Origin: Arthrobacter roseus
GTDB taxonomy: Bacteria > Actinomycetota > Actinomycetes > Actinomycetales > Micrococcaceae
Direction of reading: 5' to 3'
DNA: 64,000 nt
Assembly: GCF_016907875.1 (NCBI RefSeq)
Contig: NZ_JAFBCU010000001.1
Span: 1,488,001 to 1,552,000, forward strand
The translations under genes were made by a program, and so were the position numbers. Under the pieces are notes generated by a model. The model saw only the letters and a list, made by a program, of their open reading frames with translations. It did no database searches and had not been told where the DNA came from. This document shows positions 56,275 through 64,000 of the stretch, one piece after another. Each line of letters begins with the position of its first letter. The first letter of the stretch is position 1.

Positions 56275-57558
56275 ATGCCTGCCGAAAAGAAGGACCACGA
56301 GCCATCGGGAACGCCTGAGACTATCGATGAGCCTCAGGGTACGCGGGTCATCCAAGCGCCGGCGCTCCCAACAGAGCAGCCGACAACACCGGTAGTTAAT
56401 CGGGATGAAAGCGAGAAAGCATCCCCGCCCCAAGCCGCAGCGGCACCTGCCCCCGATGACCCGACGAGTCCGGTCTGGATGACATCCTCCGATCTCGCCG
56501 TTGGACGAAAGCAGCCGGAGGACGCTGAATTGACGCTCACAACGGGTACCTCAACCGATCAGACGATCACTGGTGGTCCCGATACGTCACAGGAGGGTGC
56601 GCTTCGCAGCGCGCGCCGCGACAGAGAGGACGGCCCGGAGTCAGCCTCGTCGCTGACGGCCGAGAGGCTCCTCGCTGGAACGGAACGTCCGCCCATGGGT
56701 GGTTGGCGGCGGTGGCTGTACAGTGCGAGCTTTGGACGGATCAACGTTGGAGATTCGGATAAAGTGCGTATCGCTCGCGCGATGGAGAACCGTGTCGGCT
56801 ACCGAATGGGGGATCGGACCCGCTACGTGCCTATCCTTTCCCGAAAGGGTGGTGTCGGTAAGACAACGGTCACAACTTTGCTTGGAATGGTTCTGGCGGA
56901 CATTCGTGAAGACCGAATAATTGCCCTGGATGCTAATCCTGATCGCGGAACGCTCTCGGACAGATCACCGGGTCGCGCCGAATTCACAGCCCGGCAGCTC
57001 GTGCAGAACCGGTTCATGGTGGACTCGTTCTCGCAGCTGTCCAACTATGTTGCCCGTGATGGCTCCAGGCTCGACGTCCTGGCCTCCGATACCGACCCGG
57101 CAGTAGCCCAAGCGTTCGACGATTCGGACTACCGCGCTGTTACGGACATTCTTGGACGGTATTACTCAATCGTACTGACGGACTCTGGCACGGGAATGGT
57201 CCACTCTGTGATGAACGGCACACTGGACAAGGCGGATTCTGTGGTCTTGGTCTCCGGTGGAAGCGTCGATGAAGCACGGTTGGCATCGGAAACGCTGTCC
57301 TGGTTGGAAGCCCACGGCCGGACAGACCTGGTGTCCAGCGCAATCGTGGTCATCAATATGTCTGCTGGAAGTACAACCAAGGTCAACGTGGACGAAATTG
57401 AAGAGCACTTCCGTTCGCGCGTAGGCACAGTGGTGCGCTTGCCGTACGACCCTCACTTGGCCGAGGGGTCACGCGTGGATCTTGCGAAACTGCGACCAGC
57501 TACTCGAATGGCAGCTACTGAACTTTCCGCGCTCGTGGTGGACGGCCTTCACAGCTAA
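56275..57558 (+). CDS. MinD/ParA-like ATPase with disordered N-terminus
   Basis: Residues 1-130 are low-complexity, rich in Pro, Thr, Glu and Ala. The ATPase domain follows with PILSRKGGVGKTTVTTLLG (K196), IALDANPDRGTLSDR and VLTDSGTGMVHSVM. This arrangement resembles actinobacterial proteins of the EspI/Rv0530 group, some of which are linked to type VII secretion, but no secretion genes are nearby. ATG 56275 has AAGGA upstream. The biological role is unknown. Confidence 0.82.
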   Translation: MPAEKKDHEPSGTPETIDEPQGTRVIQAPALPTEQPTTPVVNRDESEKASPPQAAAAPAPDDPTSPVWMTSSDLAVGRKQPEDAELTLTTGTSTDQTITGGPDTSQEGALRSARRDREDGPESASSLTAERLLAGTERPPMGGWRRWLYSASFGRINVGDSDKVRIARAMENRVGYRMGDRTRYVPILSRKGGVGKTTVTTLLGMVLADIREDRIIALDANPDRGTLSDRSPGRAEFTARQLVQNRFMVDSFSQLSNYVARDGSRLDVLASDTDPAVAQAFDDSDYRAVTDILGRYYSIVLTDSGTGMVHSVMNGTLDKADSVVLVSGGSVDEARLASETLSWLEAHGRTDLVSSAIVVINMSAGSTTKVNVDEIEEHFRSRVGTVVRLPYDPHLAEGSRVDLAKLRPATRMAATELSALVVDGLHS

Positions 57559-57566
57559 CGAGCCGA

Positions 57567-57582
57567 TACACTGCTGGGTGTG
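57567..57582 (+). promoter_or_regulatory. mtr -10 element, leaderless start
   Basis: TACACT at 57567-57572 is seven bases before GTG 57580, with no ribosome binding site in the 21-base gap after the preceding gene. Confidence 0.4.
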
Positions 57583-59010
57583 ACTTACTACGACCTTGCA
57601 ATTATTGGTTCTGGATCCGGCAACTCCCTCGTGACGAAGGACTGGGACAACAAAAGGGTTGCCATCATTGACGGAGGAATTTTCGGCGGTACCTGTCTAA
57701 ATGTGGGCTGCATCCCCACCAAGATGCTTGTGTATCCAGCCGAGATCGGCCATATGGTCGCAGAGGGTAAGGTACTTGGCGTCGACGCTACAGTGATCAA
57801 CACCCGCTGGACCGATATTCGCGATCGGATCTTCGGGCGGATCGATGCCATCTCCGAGGGCGGCCGGAAGTACCGCGCGGAGGAACTCGAGAACGTTACG
57901 CTCTATGAAGAGAACGCACGTTTCACATCTCGGACCACTCTTGAGACTGCATCGGGCGCGGTTATTGAGGCCGGACACATTGTTGTGGCCGCCGGCTCGC
58001 GGGCTGTGAAACCTCCTATTGAGGGTATCGATCTGCCGCAGGTTCACACCTCGGACTCCGTCATGCGCGTTGACGAGCTACCTCGACGTGTGCTCATCAT
58101 CGGCGGCGGTTACATCGCGGCGGAATTCGCGGGCATCTTTACCGGTCTGGGTTCTAGCGTCACCATGGTGAACCGCTCAGGCACGCTATTGCGCGGCCAG
58201 GACTCAACCGTTACCGAACGTTTCACGGATGCAGCCGCCGGGTTGTGGGACCTGAAACTCAACTGTGTCGTACAGTCCATCATTGAGAATACGGACGGCA
58301 GTGTAACCGCCAACCTGGCTTCGACGCAGGATAACCGACAGGAATCCATCCAGATCGACCTCGTGCTCGTGGCAACAGGGCGCGTCCCCAACAGCGACAC
58401 CCTGGCCTGTGAGGTGGCAGGGATAGACAGGGAGTTGGATGGACGCGTGAGAGTCGATCAGTATCAGCGTGTATTGTCTGACGGCGAACCGGTAGAGGGG
58501 CTGTGGGCGTTGGGCGATGTAAGCTCCGAGCACCAGCTCAAGCATGTTGCGAACCATGAGGCCCGCGTCGTCGGCTACAACCTCATCCATCCTCAGGACC
58601 TGCGAGCGAGTGATCACCGGTTCATTCCAGCAGCCGTGTTCACACACCCGCAGATTGCATCCGTTGGATTAACGGAGGACCAAGCCCTTGCTCGCGGAAG
58701 CAGGACCGGCGTTGCGACCGTTCTCGCTGTGCAGGAGTATACCTCTACTGCCTATGGCTGGGCCATGGAAGACACCACCGGATTCGTGAAACTCATTGCA
58801 GAGAAAAAATCGGGACGGCTCCTGGGCGCACACATCATGGGCCATGAAGCGTCCATACTCATCCAGCCGCTCATCCAGGCAATGTCCCAGGGCCTTCCCG
58901 TAGCTGAAATGGCCCGTGGTCAATATTGGATCCACCCGGCGTTGACGGAGGTCGTTGAGAACGCGCTGCTGTCTCTCAACGTTGACCCCACGCCGGGCGA
59001 TCCAATCTAG
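57580..59010 (+). CDS. mtr: Mycothione reductase
   Basis: Mtr reduces mycothiol disulfide, the actinobacterial counterpart of glutathione disulfide. The 476-residue flavoprotein has the FAD motif LAIIGSGSGN, the redox cysteines C39 and C44 in GGTCLNVGCIPTKM, the NADPH motif IIGGGYIAAEFAG, and the C-terminal interface motif. The GSGSGN start and GIFGGTCLNVGC are typical of Mtr rather than lipoamide dehydrogenase. Its 3' end overlaps the convergent acyl-CoA ligase by four bases. Confidence 0.9.
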   Translation: MTYYDLAIIGSGSGNSLVTKDWDNKRVAIIDGGIFGGTCLNVGCIPTKMLVYPAEIGHMVAEGKVLGVDATVINTRWTDIRDRIFGRIDAISEGGRKYRAEELENVTLYEENARFTSRTTLETASGAVIEAGHIVVAAGSRAVKPPIEGIDLPQVHTSDSVMRVDELPRRVLIIGGGYIAAEFAGIFTGLGSSVTMVNRSGTLLRGQDSTVTERFTDAAAGLWDLKLNCVVQSIIENTDGSVTANLASTQDNRQESIQIDLVLVATGRVPNSDTLACEVAGIDRELDGRVRVDQYQRVLSDGEPVEGLWALGDVSSEHQLKHVANHEARVVGYNLIHPQDLRASDHRFIPAAVFTHPQIASVGLTEDQALARGSRTGVATVLAVQEYTSTAYGWAMEDTTGFVKLIAEKKSGRLLGAHIMGHEASILIQPLIQAMSQGLPVAEMARGQYWIHPALTEVVENALLSLNVDPTPGDPI

Positions 59011-60815
59011 CGGCTGGCTCCTTCATAAATGGAGTCGACCGTCTCCGAGTAGTCCTTGAGAACTTGGGCTCGCTTGATCTTCATGGAAGGAGTTAAGTGA
59101 CCGCTGGCCTCAGTGAAGTCCGTTGGGACAACACGGAATGTTTTGATTGATTCTGCACGGGATACTGTTGAATTCGCGCGGTCTACGACGGCTTGGATTT
59201 CTGCGAGCACAGTTTCGTTCTGACCAGCGTCTTCGATGCTTGTCGATGCTGAGAGGTTGTGCCGTTCGAGCCAACCGGGAAGGGCTTCTTCATCCAGGGT
59301 GACCAATGCGGAGATGAAGGGTCGCTGGTCACCGACAACTACGCACTGGGACACTATGGCACTGGCACGGATGGTGTCCTCCAGCTTGGCAGGAATCACA
59401 TTCTTGCCGCTGGCGGTGACAATAATTTCTTTCTTGCGGCCGGTGATTCTCAGGTATCCCTCGTCGTCGAGTTCGCCGATGTCGCCGGTGTGGAACCAGC
59501 CATCGGTGAATTCACGTTCTGTGAGATCCGGCCGGTTGAAGTATCCCCGGAAAACACAAACACCCTTGGCGAGAATTTCGCCGTCGTCGGCGATTTTGAC
59601 CGCGTTCCCGGGCAGCGGCACTCCGACAGTTCCGATTTTGAACTGCTTGGGCCTGCTGACTGTTATAGGGGCCGTTGTCTCCGTCAGCCCGTACCCTTCC
59701 AACACCATCAGGCCGATACCGTGGAAGAAGTGGCCGAGCCGCTCTCCCAGCGGACCTCCGCCGGAGACTGCGTAGCTGACCTGCCCGCCCATGGCCTCAC
59801 GGAGAGTTTTGTAGACGAGTTTATCGAATAGTTTGTGCTTAAGATTCAATAGCAGCGGCACCTTGCCTGCGCTCTGAGCCCTTGACCATTCGATCGAAGT
59901 GTTTGCGGCTGCAGCGAAGATCTTGCCCTTGCCGGCGGCCTCGGCTTTTTGCACTGAACCGTTGTAGACCTTCTCAAAGACGCGCGGAACAACCAGCAGA
60001 AAGGTGGGGCTGTACCCCTGGAGGTCTGGCAGAAGATTCTTGATGTCCGGGGTATGCGCAACGGTAGCACCTGATGCAACGCAGAGAACTGAAATGAAGC
60101 GCGCAAATACGTGTGCGAGTGGTAGGAACATGATGGTCCGTGCGTTTTCGTGAACGCACTCGGGCAGTGCCGCAGCGGCGTTGTCACACAATTCAACGAA
60201 GTTGCCGTGTGTGAGCTCGCAGCCTTTGGGTTTACCAGTGGTGCCGGAGGTGTAGATGATGGTCGCCAGGTCAGTCAGACCGGCGTTGGACCGGCGCTCT
60301 TCAATGACCCGTGCATCGGCGTCGGCACCACTTTTCCGAAGGTTATCCAGTCCGGTGCCGTCAAACTGCCAGATGTTGGCCAGGACCGGAAGATCGTCGC
60401 TGGAGGCAGCTTGACGCACGATGGTCTCGTGGGCTTCGGACTCGACGAATATAGCCACAGCTCCGGAGTCGCTGAGGATCCAGGCTACCTGCGATGGGGA
60501 GGATGTCTCATAGACCGGCACGGAGACGGCGCCGGTGAACCAGATGGCGAAATCAACGAGTGACCACTCATAGCGGGTCCTGGCCATGATGGCGACGCGA
60601 TCTCCAATGTCAACGCCCGAAGCTATCAGGCCTCCCGCGATCCGCTGAACGTCCTTAAGGAATTCAGTGGCACTGATGTCCTGCCATTGGCCGGCTGCGT
60701 CCTTGGTAGAAAAGAGCGAACCCACGTTCGTTTTGTTGGCCTGTCGGAGCAAAAGATCCGTGATGTTAGTGTCCGGCGACGTTTCAACCATGACAGGAAC
60801 GCTGTTCTCGCGCAC
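59007..60815 (-). CDS. Long-chain fatty-acid-CoA ligase, FadD15-like
   Basis: The 602-residue AMP-forming enzyme has the P-loop IIYTSGTTGKPKGCELTHGN, the YGLTETTAP motif and GWFHTGDIGELDDEGYLRITGR. It activates fatty acids for degradation or lipid synthesis. GTG 60815 is favoured because GAGGAG lies five bases upstream; ATG 60791 is an alternative. It is divergent from the glucokinase gene. Confidence 0.92.
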   Translation of the reverse strand: MRENSVPVMVETSPDTNITDLLLRQANKTNVGSLFSTKDAAGQWQDISATEFLKDVQRIAGGLIASGVDIGDRVAIMARTRYEWSLVDFAIWFTGAVSVPVYETSSPSQVAWILSDSGAVAIFVESEAHETIVRQAASSDDLPVLANIWQFDGTGLDNLRKSGADADARVIEERRSNAGLTDLATIIYTSGTTGKPKGCELTHGNFVELCDNAAAALPECVHENARTIMFLPLAHVFARFISVLCVASGATVAHTPDIKNLLPDLQGYSPTFLLVVPRVFEKVYNGSVQKAEAAGKGKIFAAAANTSIEWSRAQSAGKVPLLLNLKHKLFDKLVYKTLREAMGGQVSYAVSGGGPLGERLGHFFHGIGLMVLEGYGLTETTAPITVSRPKQFKIGTVGVPLPGNAVKIADDGEILAKGVCVFRGYFNRPDLTEREFTDGWFHTGDIGELDDEGYLRITGRKKEIIVTASGKNVIPAKLEDTIRASAIVSQCVVVGDQRPFISALVTLDEEALPGWLERHNLSASTSIEDAGQNETVLAEIQAVVDRANSTVSRAESIKTFRVVPTDFTEASGHLTPSMKIKRAQVLKDYSETVDSIYEGASR

Positions 60816-60969
60816 TATGACTCCTCATTGTTAGCTCGGTCACTCACAGGATACCCCGAAATACTAGTCTCACGCGGTATCGCTACTGGTCAGTAACATA
60901 TCTCTGCCGATAGTAGTCTGTTGTCGTCTTCGGCAGTGCGCCGCCCATCCAGCACAAAGGAAGCAGCCC

Positions 60970-61977
60970 GTGGAGAATTCAGACCATACCGGAACCTTGG
61001 CTATCGGGATGGACGTAGGCGGGACCAAAGTCGCAGGCGGTGTCGTCGACCAGCAAGGCCGCGTTCTGTCCCGGGTGGAACTGCCATGTCCCGGACATGA
61101 CATCTGGGCTGTGGAAGACATCATCGTCAGCATAGTAGAGGGACTTTCAGAACAGTTTCCGGTCGCGACCATCGGTGTTGGGGCGGCAGGGTGGGTCGAT
61201 CTTGACGGTTCTAGGGTACTTTTCAGCCCACACCTCGCGTGGCGGGATGAACCGTTGCGGGAGAACCTCGAGGGCCTGTTACGGCGCTCAGTGCATCTGG
61301 TCAACGATGCCGACGCCACTGGCTGGGCCGAATGGCGCTTCGGTTCGGGACGGAGCGAGCGCAGATTGATCTGTCTGACGCTCGGTACTGGAATCGGCGG
61401 ATCTCTGATCATGAATGGAACAGTAGAACGCGGACGTCACGGCGTCGCGGGGGAGTTTGGCCATCAGTTGATCGTCCCGGGCGGTCATCAGTGTGAGTGT
61501 GGCAACCGCGGTTGCTGGGAGCAGTATGCCTCAGGGAACGCCCTTGGACGGGACGCGCGCGAGCTTGCTTCAGCCAGTCCCCGAGCGGCAGCATCGCTGC
61601 TTGAGGCCGCTGGAAACGACGCGGCCAGCATCACAGGAAGTCTGGTCACCACTCTGGCGCTGGCAGGGGATGTCGTGAGCCGGAAACTTATTGAGGAAAC
61701 TGGGCGTTGGCTGGGACTCGGCCTGGCTAATCTGGCGGCTGTGCTGGATCCAGGAGCTTTTGTTATTGGGGGAGGTCTGGCCCGTGCAGGTGATCTGCTG
61801 CTGGAGCCCGCCAGACGGGCATTTGCCCAGCAACTAACGGGGCGTGGATACCGACCGGCCGCACCTATTCACGGTGCTGCGCTCGGGCCCGACGCCGGAC
61901 TGATTGGTGCCGCCGACCTCTCCCGGAATGCCACGATATGCAGCACTCAGACCTCAGCCCCATCGTTGTTGGAGTAA
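60970..61977 (+). CDS. glk: ROK-family glucokinase
   Basis: The 335-residue protein has the phosphate-binding IGMDVGGTKVAGGVVD, the catalytic Asp in LVNDADATGWAEW, and the ROK zinc motif with CECGNRGCWEQYASG. It has no DNA-binding domain, so it is a sugar kinase rather than a regulator; glucose is the likely substrate. AAAGGAAG precedes GTG 60970. Its 3' end overlaps the convergent small membrane gene by 31 bases. Confidence 0.88.
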   Translation: MENSDHTGTLAIGMDVGGTKVAGGVVDQQGRVLSRVELPCPGHDIWAVEDIIVSIVEGLSEQFPVATIGVGAAGWVDLDGSRVLFSPHLAWRDEPLRENLEGLLRRSVHLVNDADATGWAEWRFGSGRSERRLICLTLGTGIGGSLIMNGTVERGRHGVAGEFGHQLIVPGGHQCECGNRGCWEQYASGNALGRDARELASASPRAAASLLEAAGNDAASITGSLVTTLALAGDVVSRKLIEETGRWLGLGLANLAAVLDPGAFVIGGGLARAGDLLLEPARRAFAQQLTGRGYRPAAPIHGAALGPDAGLIGAADLSRNATICSTQTSAPSLLE

Positions 61978-62390
61978 TCCCGGCCCCGGGGGAGACGCGA
62001 GAGCAGATAGCCGACGCCTGCGAGGAAGGCCGCGATGATTCCCAGGGTGAGAGCCATGGGTGCTGACGGCCAGAGAATGGTGAGAAGAAGTAAGGCCAAC
62101 GGCCCTCCCGCGGCCGCCAACCAAGAAAGTACGACAAGAGGTTCGCCGGATCCAAGCGGCGGCAGATCATCAGGAACGTACTTCTCGTCGGCTGGTTCTT
62201 CCGGAGCAATGTGGTCTCTTGGACCGTGGTGGGAAAGAGTTGGTTGGCCGTCGAAAATTTGCCTAACGCGTTCGGACGCCGGAAGTTCCTGTGGCGCCGC
62301 GTCAACCGGCTCCGGTTTCTGCTCGTCATCCGACAGGCGCGAGACCAAGTCCTGCCAAACCGCGTCTTCATTGTCGTTCCTGTCGCTCAT
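61947..62390 (-). CDS. Small membrane protein of unknown function
   Basis: The 147-residue protein has a hydrophilic N-terminal 80 residues and two membrane helices (PLVVLSWLAAAGGPLALLLL and ALTLGIIAAFLAGVGYLL) near the C-terminus, with no signal peptide. ATG 62390 overlaps the hydrolase stop, so it is cotranscribed with it. No family is recognised. Confidence 0.75.
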   Translation of the reverse strand: MSDRNDNEDAVWQDLVSRLSDDEQKPEPVDAAPQELPASERVRQIFDGQPTLSHHGPRDHIAPEEPADEKYVPDDLPPLGSGEPLVVLSWLAAAGGPLALLLLTILWPSAPMALTLGIIAAFLAGVGYLLSRLPRGRDYSNNDGAEV

Positions 62391-63163
62391 CAGGCACCTC
62401 CGCCGCGTCCGCCGCCAAGGCGGGTGATGAAATCAGCTGTGCCGGAAAAAATCGTTTCGGCCTCGTGATCCATGGTGGCTACATGGTAGCTGTTCGTCAA
62501 CGACACGATCTCCAATAATTCGGATGAAATTCCTGCACGCAGAGCGTCCATACTACTTTCGGCGACCACAGGGTCAACCGTTGAGCGGAAGGCTAGAACA
62601 GGCACTGTGATACGCGGCAGTAGCGCGGTGGTGTCACGAAACAACTTGCCTAGTTGGTGAACTGCCGCCACTGGCGTCCGCGGATAGGCTTGTTCGTCAA
62701 CGCCTTCCTTCTTAATGCTGTTGCCGATGGATGGAACCGATTTGACGAGGTACTTCATCAGCCCGGAGAAGCGGGCGCGTGGATCTTCTATGGTGAGGCC
62801 GGGATTCACGACGGCGGCGCCGGCTACGTCCTCGCACGCGGTGAGGCGCAGTGCGAGCGCTCCGCCCATGGACAGTCCGGCCGCAATCTGCACGTCCGTC
62901 TCACCACGGAGGTCGATATAGCTGCGCTCCACCTCCTCGTACCAGGCACGCCACGGTGTTGCGGCCAGTTCCTGCCACGTCGTGCCATGGCCGGGGAGTA
63001 GTGGAACGCGCACCGCAAAACCCAGGTGGGACAGGTAGCGCGCCCATTCCAAGACGCTGACGGGCGAACCCGTGAACCCATGGCAAAGGACAACGCCGAT
63101 GCGGCCTCGCTCACCATGTCCGGAAGAAGAGAATGCTGCGCTGCTGGATGTGGCCATACACAT
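62390..63163 (-). CDS. Alpha/beta hydrolase, carboxylesterase / monoacylglycerol lipase-like
   Basis: The 257-residue protein has the oxyanion-hole region LCHGFTGSP, the nucleophile elbow GLSMGGALAL (S98), an acid near RSTVDPVV and the catalytic His in NSYHVATMDHEAE. It resembles Est30-type carboxylesterases and bacterial monoacylglycerol lipases. It is divergently oriented from the acyltransferase, 57 bases away, and paired with the small membrane protein. Substrate unknown. Confidence 0.87.
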   Translation of the reverse strand: MCMATSSSAAFSSSGHGERGRIGVVLCHGFTGSPVSVLEWARYLSHLGFAVRVPLLPGHGTTWQELAATPWRAWYEEVERSYIDLRGETDVQIAAGLSMGGALALRLTACEDVAGAAVVNPGLTIEDPRARFSGLMKYLVKSVPSIGNSIKKEGVDEQAYPRTPVAAVHQLGKLFRDTTALLPRITVPVLAFRSTVDPVVAESSMDALRAGISSELLEIVSLTNSYHVATMDHEAETIFSGTADFITRLGGGRGGGA

Positions 63164-63220
63164 AGACTAGTGTCACAAACGCCACAGCAAAGGCGTCAGA
63201 ACGTGAGAGAGGCCTACGGA

Positions 63221-63943
63221 GTGTTTTACTGGTTCATGAAGCGGATCATCATCGGGCCGGTGATAAACATGCTGTTCCGCCCGTGGGCCAAGGGCCTGGA
63301 AAATATACCGGAGGACGGCCCGGCTATTCTTGTCAGCAATCACCTCTCGTTCTCGGATTCGATCTTCCTTCCGTTGGCTGTCCCACGTCCTGTGGCGTTT
63401 CTCGCCAAGAGCGAATACTTCAACGGCACCGGCTGGAAAGGCAAGCTAACAGCGGCGTTCTTCCGCATGACCAACCAGCTCCCCATGGACCGATCCGGTG
63501 GGGCCGCGTCAGCTCACTCGCTGTCAGCTGGTGTGGACATTCTGCAGGCCGGCACTCTGTTGGGAATCTATCCTGAAGGCACGCGGAGTCCTGACGGCCG
63601 CCTGTACCGCGGGAAGACCGGCGTTGCCAAGCTTGTGCTGACGGCAGGAGTGCCCGTCATCCCCGTCGCCATGATCGGAACGGACAAGGTGCAGCCCATC
63701 GGCCGCCGCATTCCCAATATCAGGCGCATCGGCGTGATTGTGGGGGAGCCGCTTGACTTCAGCCGATACGAGGGACTCTCGGATGACCGGTTCATCCAGC
63801 GCTCGGTCACGGACGAGATCATGTACGAGCTGATGCGGCTATCCGGTCAGGAATATGTGGACGTCTACGCCGCGACGGTCAAAGAAAAGCTGGCTGCTCT
63901 CAAGGCCAAGGCCGCAAAACGCACAAATTCTCGCAAGAAGTGA
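63221..63943 (+). CDS. 1-Acyl-sn-glycerol-3-phosphate acyltransferase, PlsC family
   Basis: The protein has the HX4D motif NHLSFSD (H41, D46), the EGTR-type YPEGTRSPDGRLYRGKTGVA and the VPVIPVAMIG segment, so it should acylate lysophosphatidic acid or a related lipid at the membrane. GTG 63221, after GAGAGG, gives 240 residues starting with FYWFMKRIIIGP, typical of the family; GTG 63203 is an alternative. The C-terminus is a basic tail (KAKAAKRTNSRKK). TAGACT at 63163-63168 may be the promoter -10. Confidence 0.9.
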   Translation: MFYWFMKRIIIGPVINMLFRPWAKGLENIPEDGPAILVSNHLSFSDSIFLPLAVPRPVAFLAKSEYFNGTGWKGKLTAAFFRMTNQLPMDRSGGAASAHSLSAGVDILQAGTLLGIYPEGTRSPDGRLYRGKTGVAKLVLTAGVPVIPVAMIGTDKVQPIGRRIPNIRRIGVIVGEPLDFSRYEGLSDDRFIQRSVTDEIMYELMRLSGQEYVDVYAATVKEKLAALKAKAAKRTNSRKK

Positions 63944-64000
63944 CCGAGTATTACCTTCTGACCCCGGGTTCGTTACCGCCGGTGTCGGTGAGTGGCACGG

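Overview
The window looks like a core chromosome segment of a high-GC Gram-positive bacterium, most likely a member of the Micrococcaceae (Arthrobacter and relatives). The support is the 16S rRNA with Arthrobacter-type signature stretches, a mycothione reductase, a GarA-type FHA protein, a TlyA methyltransferase, and the actinobacterial gene orders xerD..parA-scpA-scpB-rluB-cmk-der and gcvH-garA-ftsR-bfn-merR-gcvP. The genus cannot be fixed by eye.

Layout. 1-2286: 3' part of pheT. 2311-10845: a complete arginine operon, argC-J-B-D-F-R-G-H, with ARG-box-like sites before argC and before argG. 10914-15855: alkyladenine glycosylase, apt, a HelD/HelR-type RNA polymerase-recycling helicase and tyrS. 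15856-21930: an rRNA operon (16S-23S-5S) with no tRNA in its spacers, boxA elements, long pre-rRNA processing stems and a strong terminator. 22077-31192: TPR protein, HAD phosphatase, a 48-codon small protein, tlyA, nadK, recN, pyrG, a NUDIX hydrolase and xerD. 31242-37221: accessory insert between xerD and parA, made of a MutT-type hydrolase, the methylcitrate operon gntR-prpD-prpB-prpC on the minus strand and a badly decayed gene for a probable exported protein. 37332-44194: parA, scpA, scpB, rluB, tyrA, cmk, der. 44289-45628: tRNA-Pro(GGG) separated from its terminator by an IS481-family relic and carrying a duplicated tRNA 3' end. 45771-52595: gcvH, garA-like, ftsR-like, bifunctional nuclease, second MerR, a minus-strand ParA-like gene, gcvP. 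52745-63943: pyruvate carboxylase, MinD/ParA-like ATPase, mycothione reductase, long-chain acyl-CoA ligase, ROK glucokinase, a small membrane protein, an alpha/beta hydrolase and an acylglycerol-phosphate acyltransferase.

How the genes fit together. Most modules are ordinary housekeeping: arginine synthesis under its own repressor, ribosome production, nucleotide and NADP synthesis, chromosome segregation (ParA, ScpA/B, XerD), glycine cleavage linked to the GarA metabolic switch, propionate catabolism, and thiol redox. A recurring sequence pattern is a -10-like TANNNT hexamer 6-8 bases before an ATG or GTG with no ribosome binding site; this points to leaderless transcripts for argC, apt, tyrS, the MutT gene, parA and mtr.

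I found no CRISPR array, prophage, defence island or biosynthetic cluster, and nothing I would call an undescribed system. The most unusual loci are the tRNA-Pro/IS481 scar, the decayed exported-protein gene, the perfect 23-bp tandem duplication in the helR-like leader, and the possible leader peptide overlapping the gcvP start.
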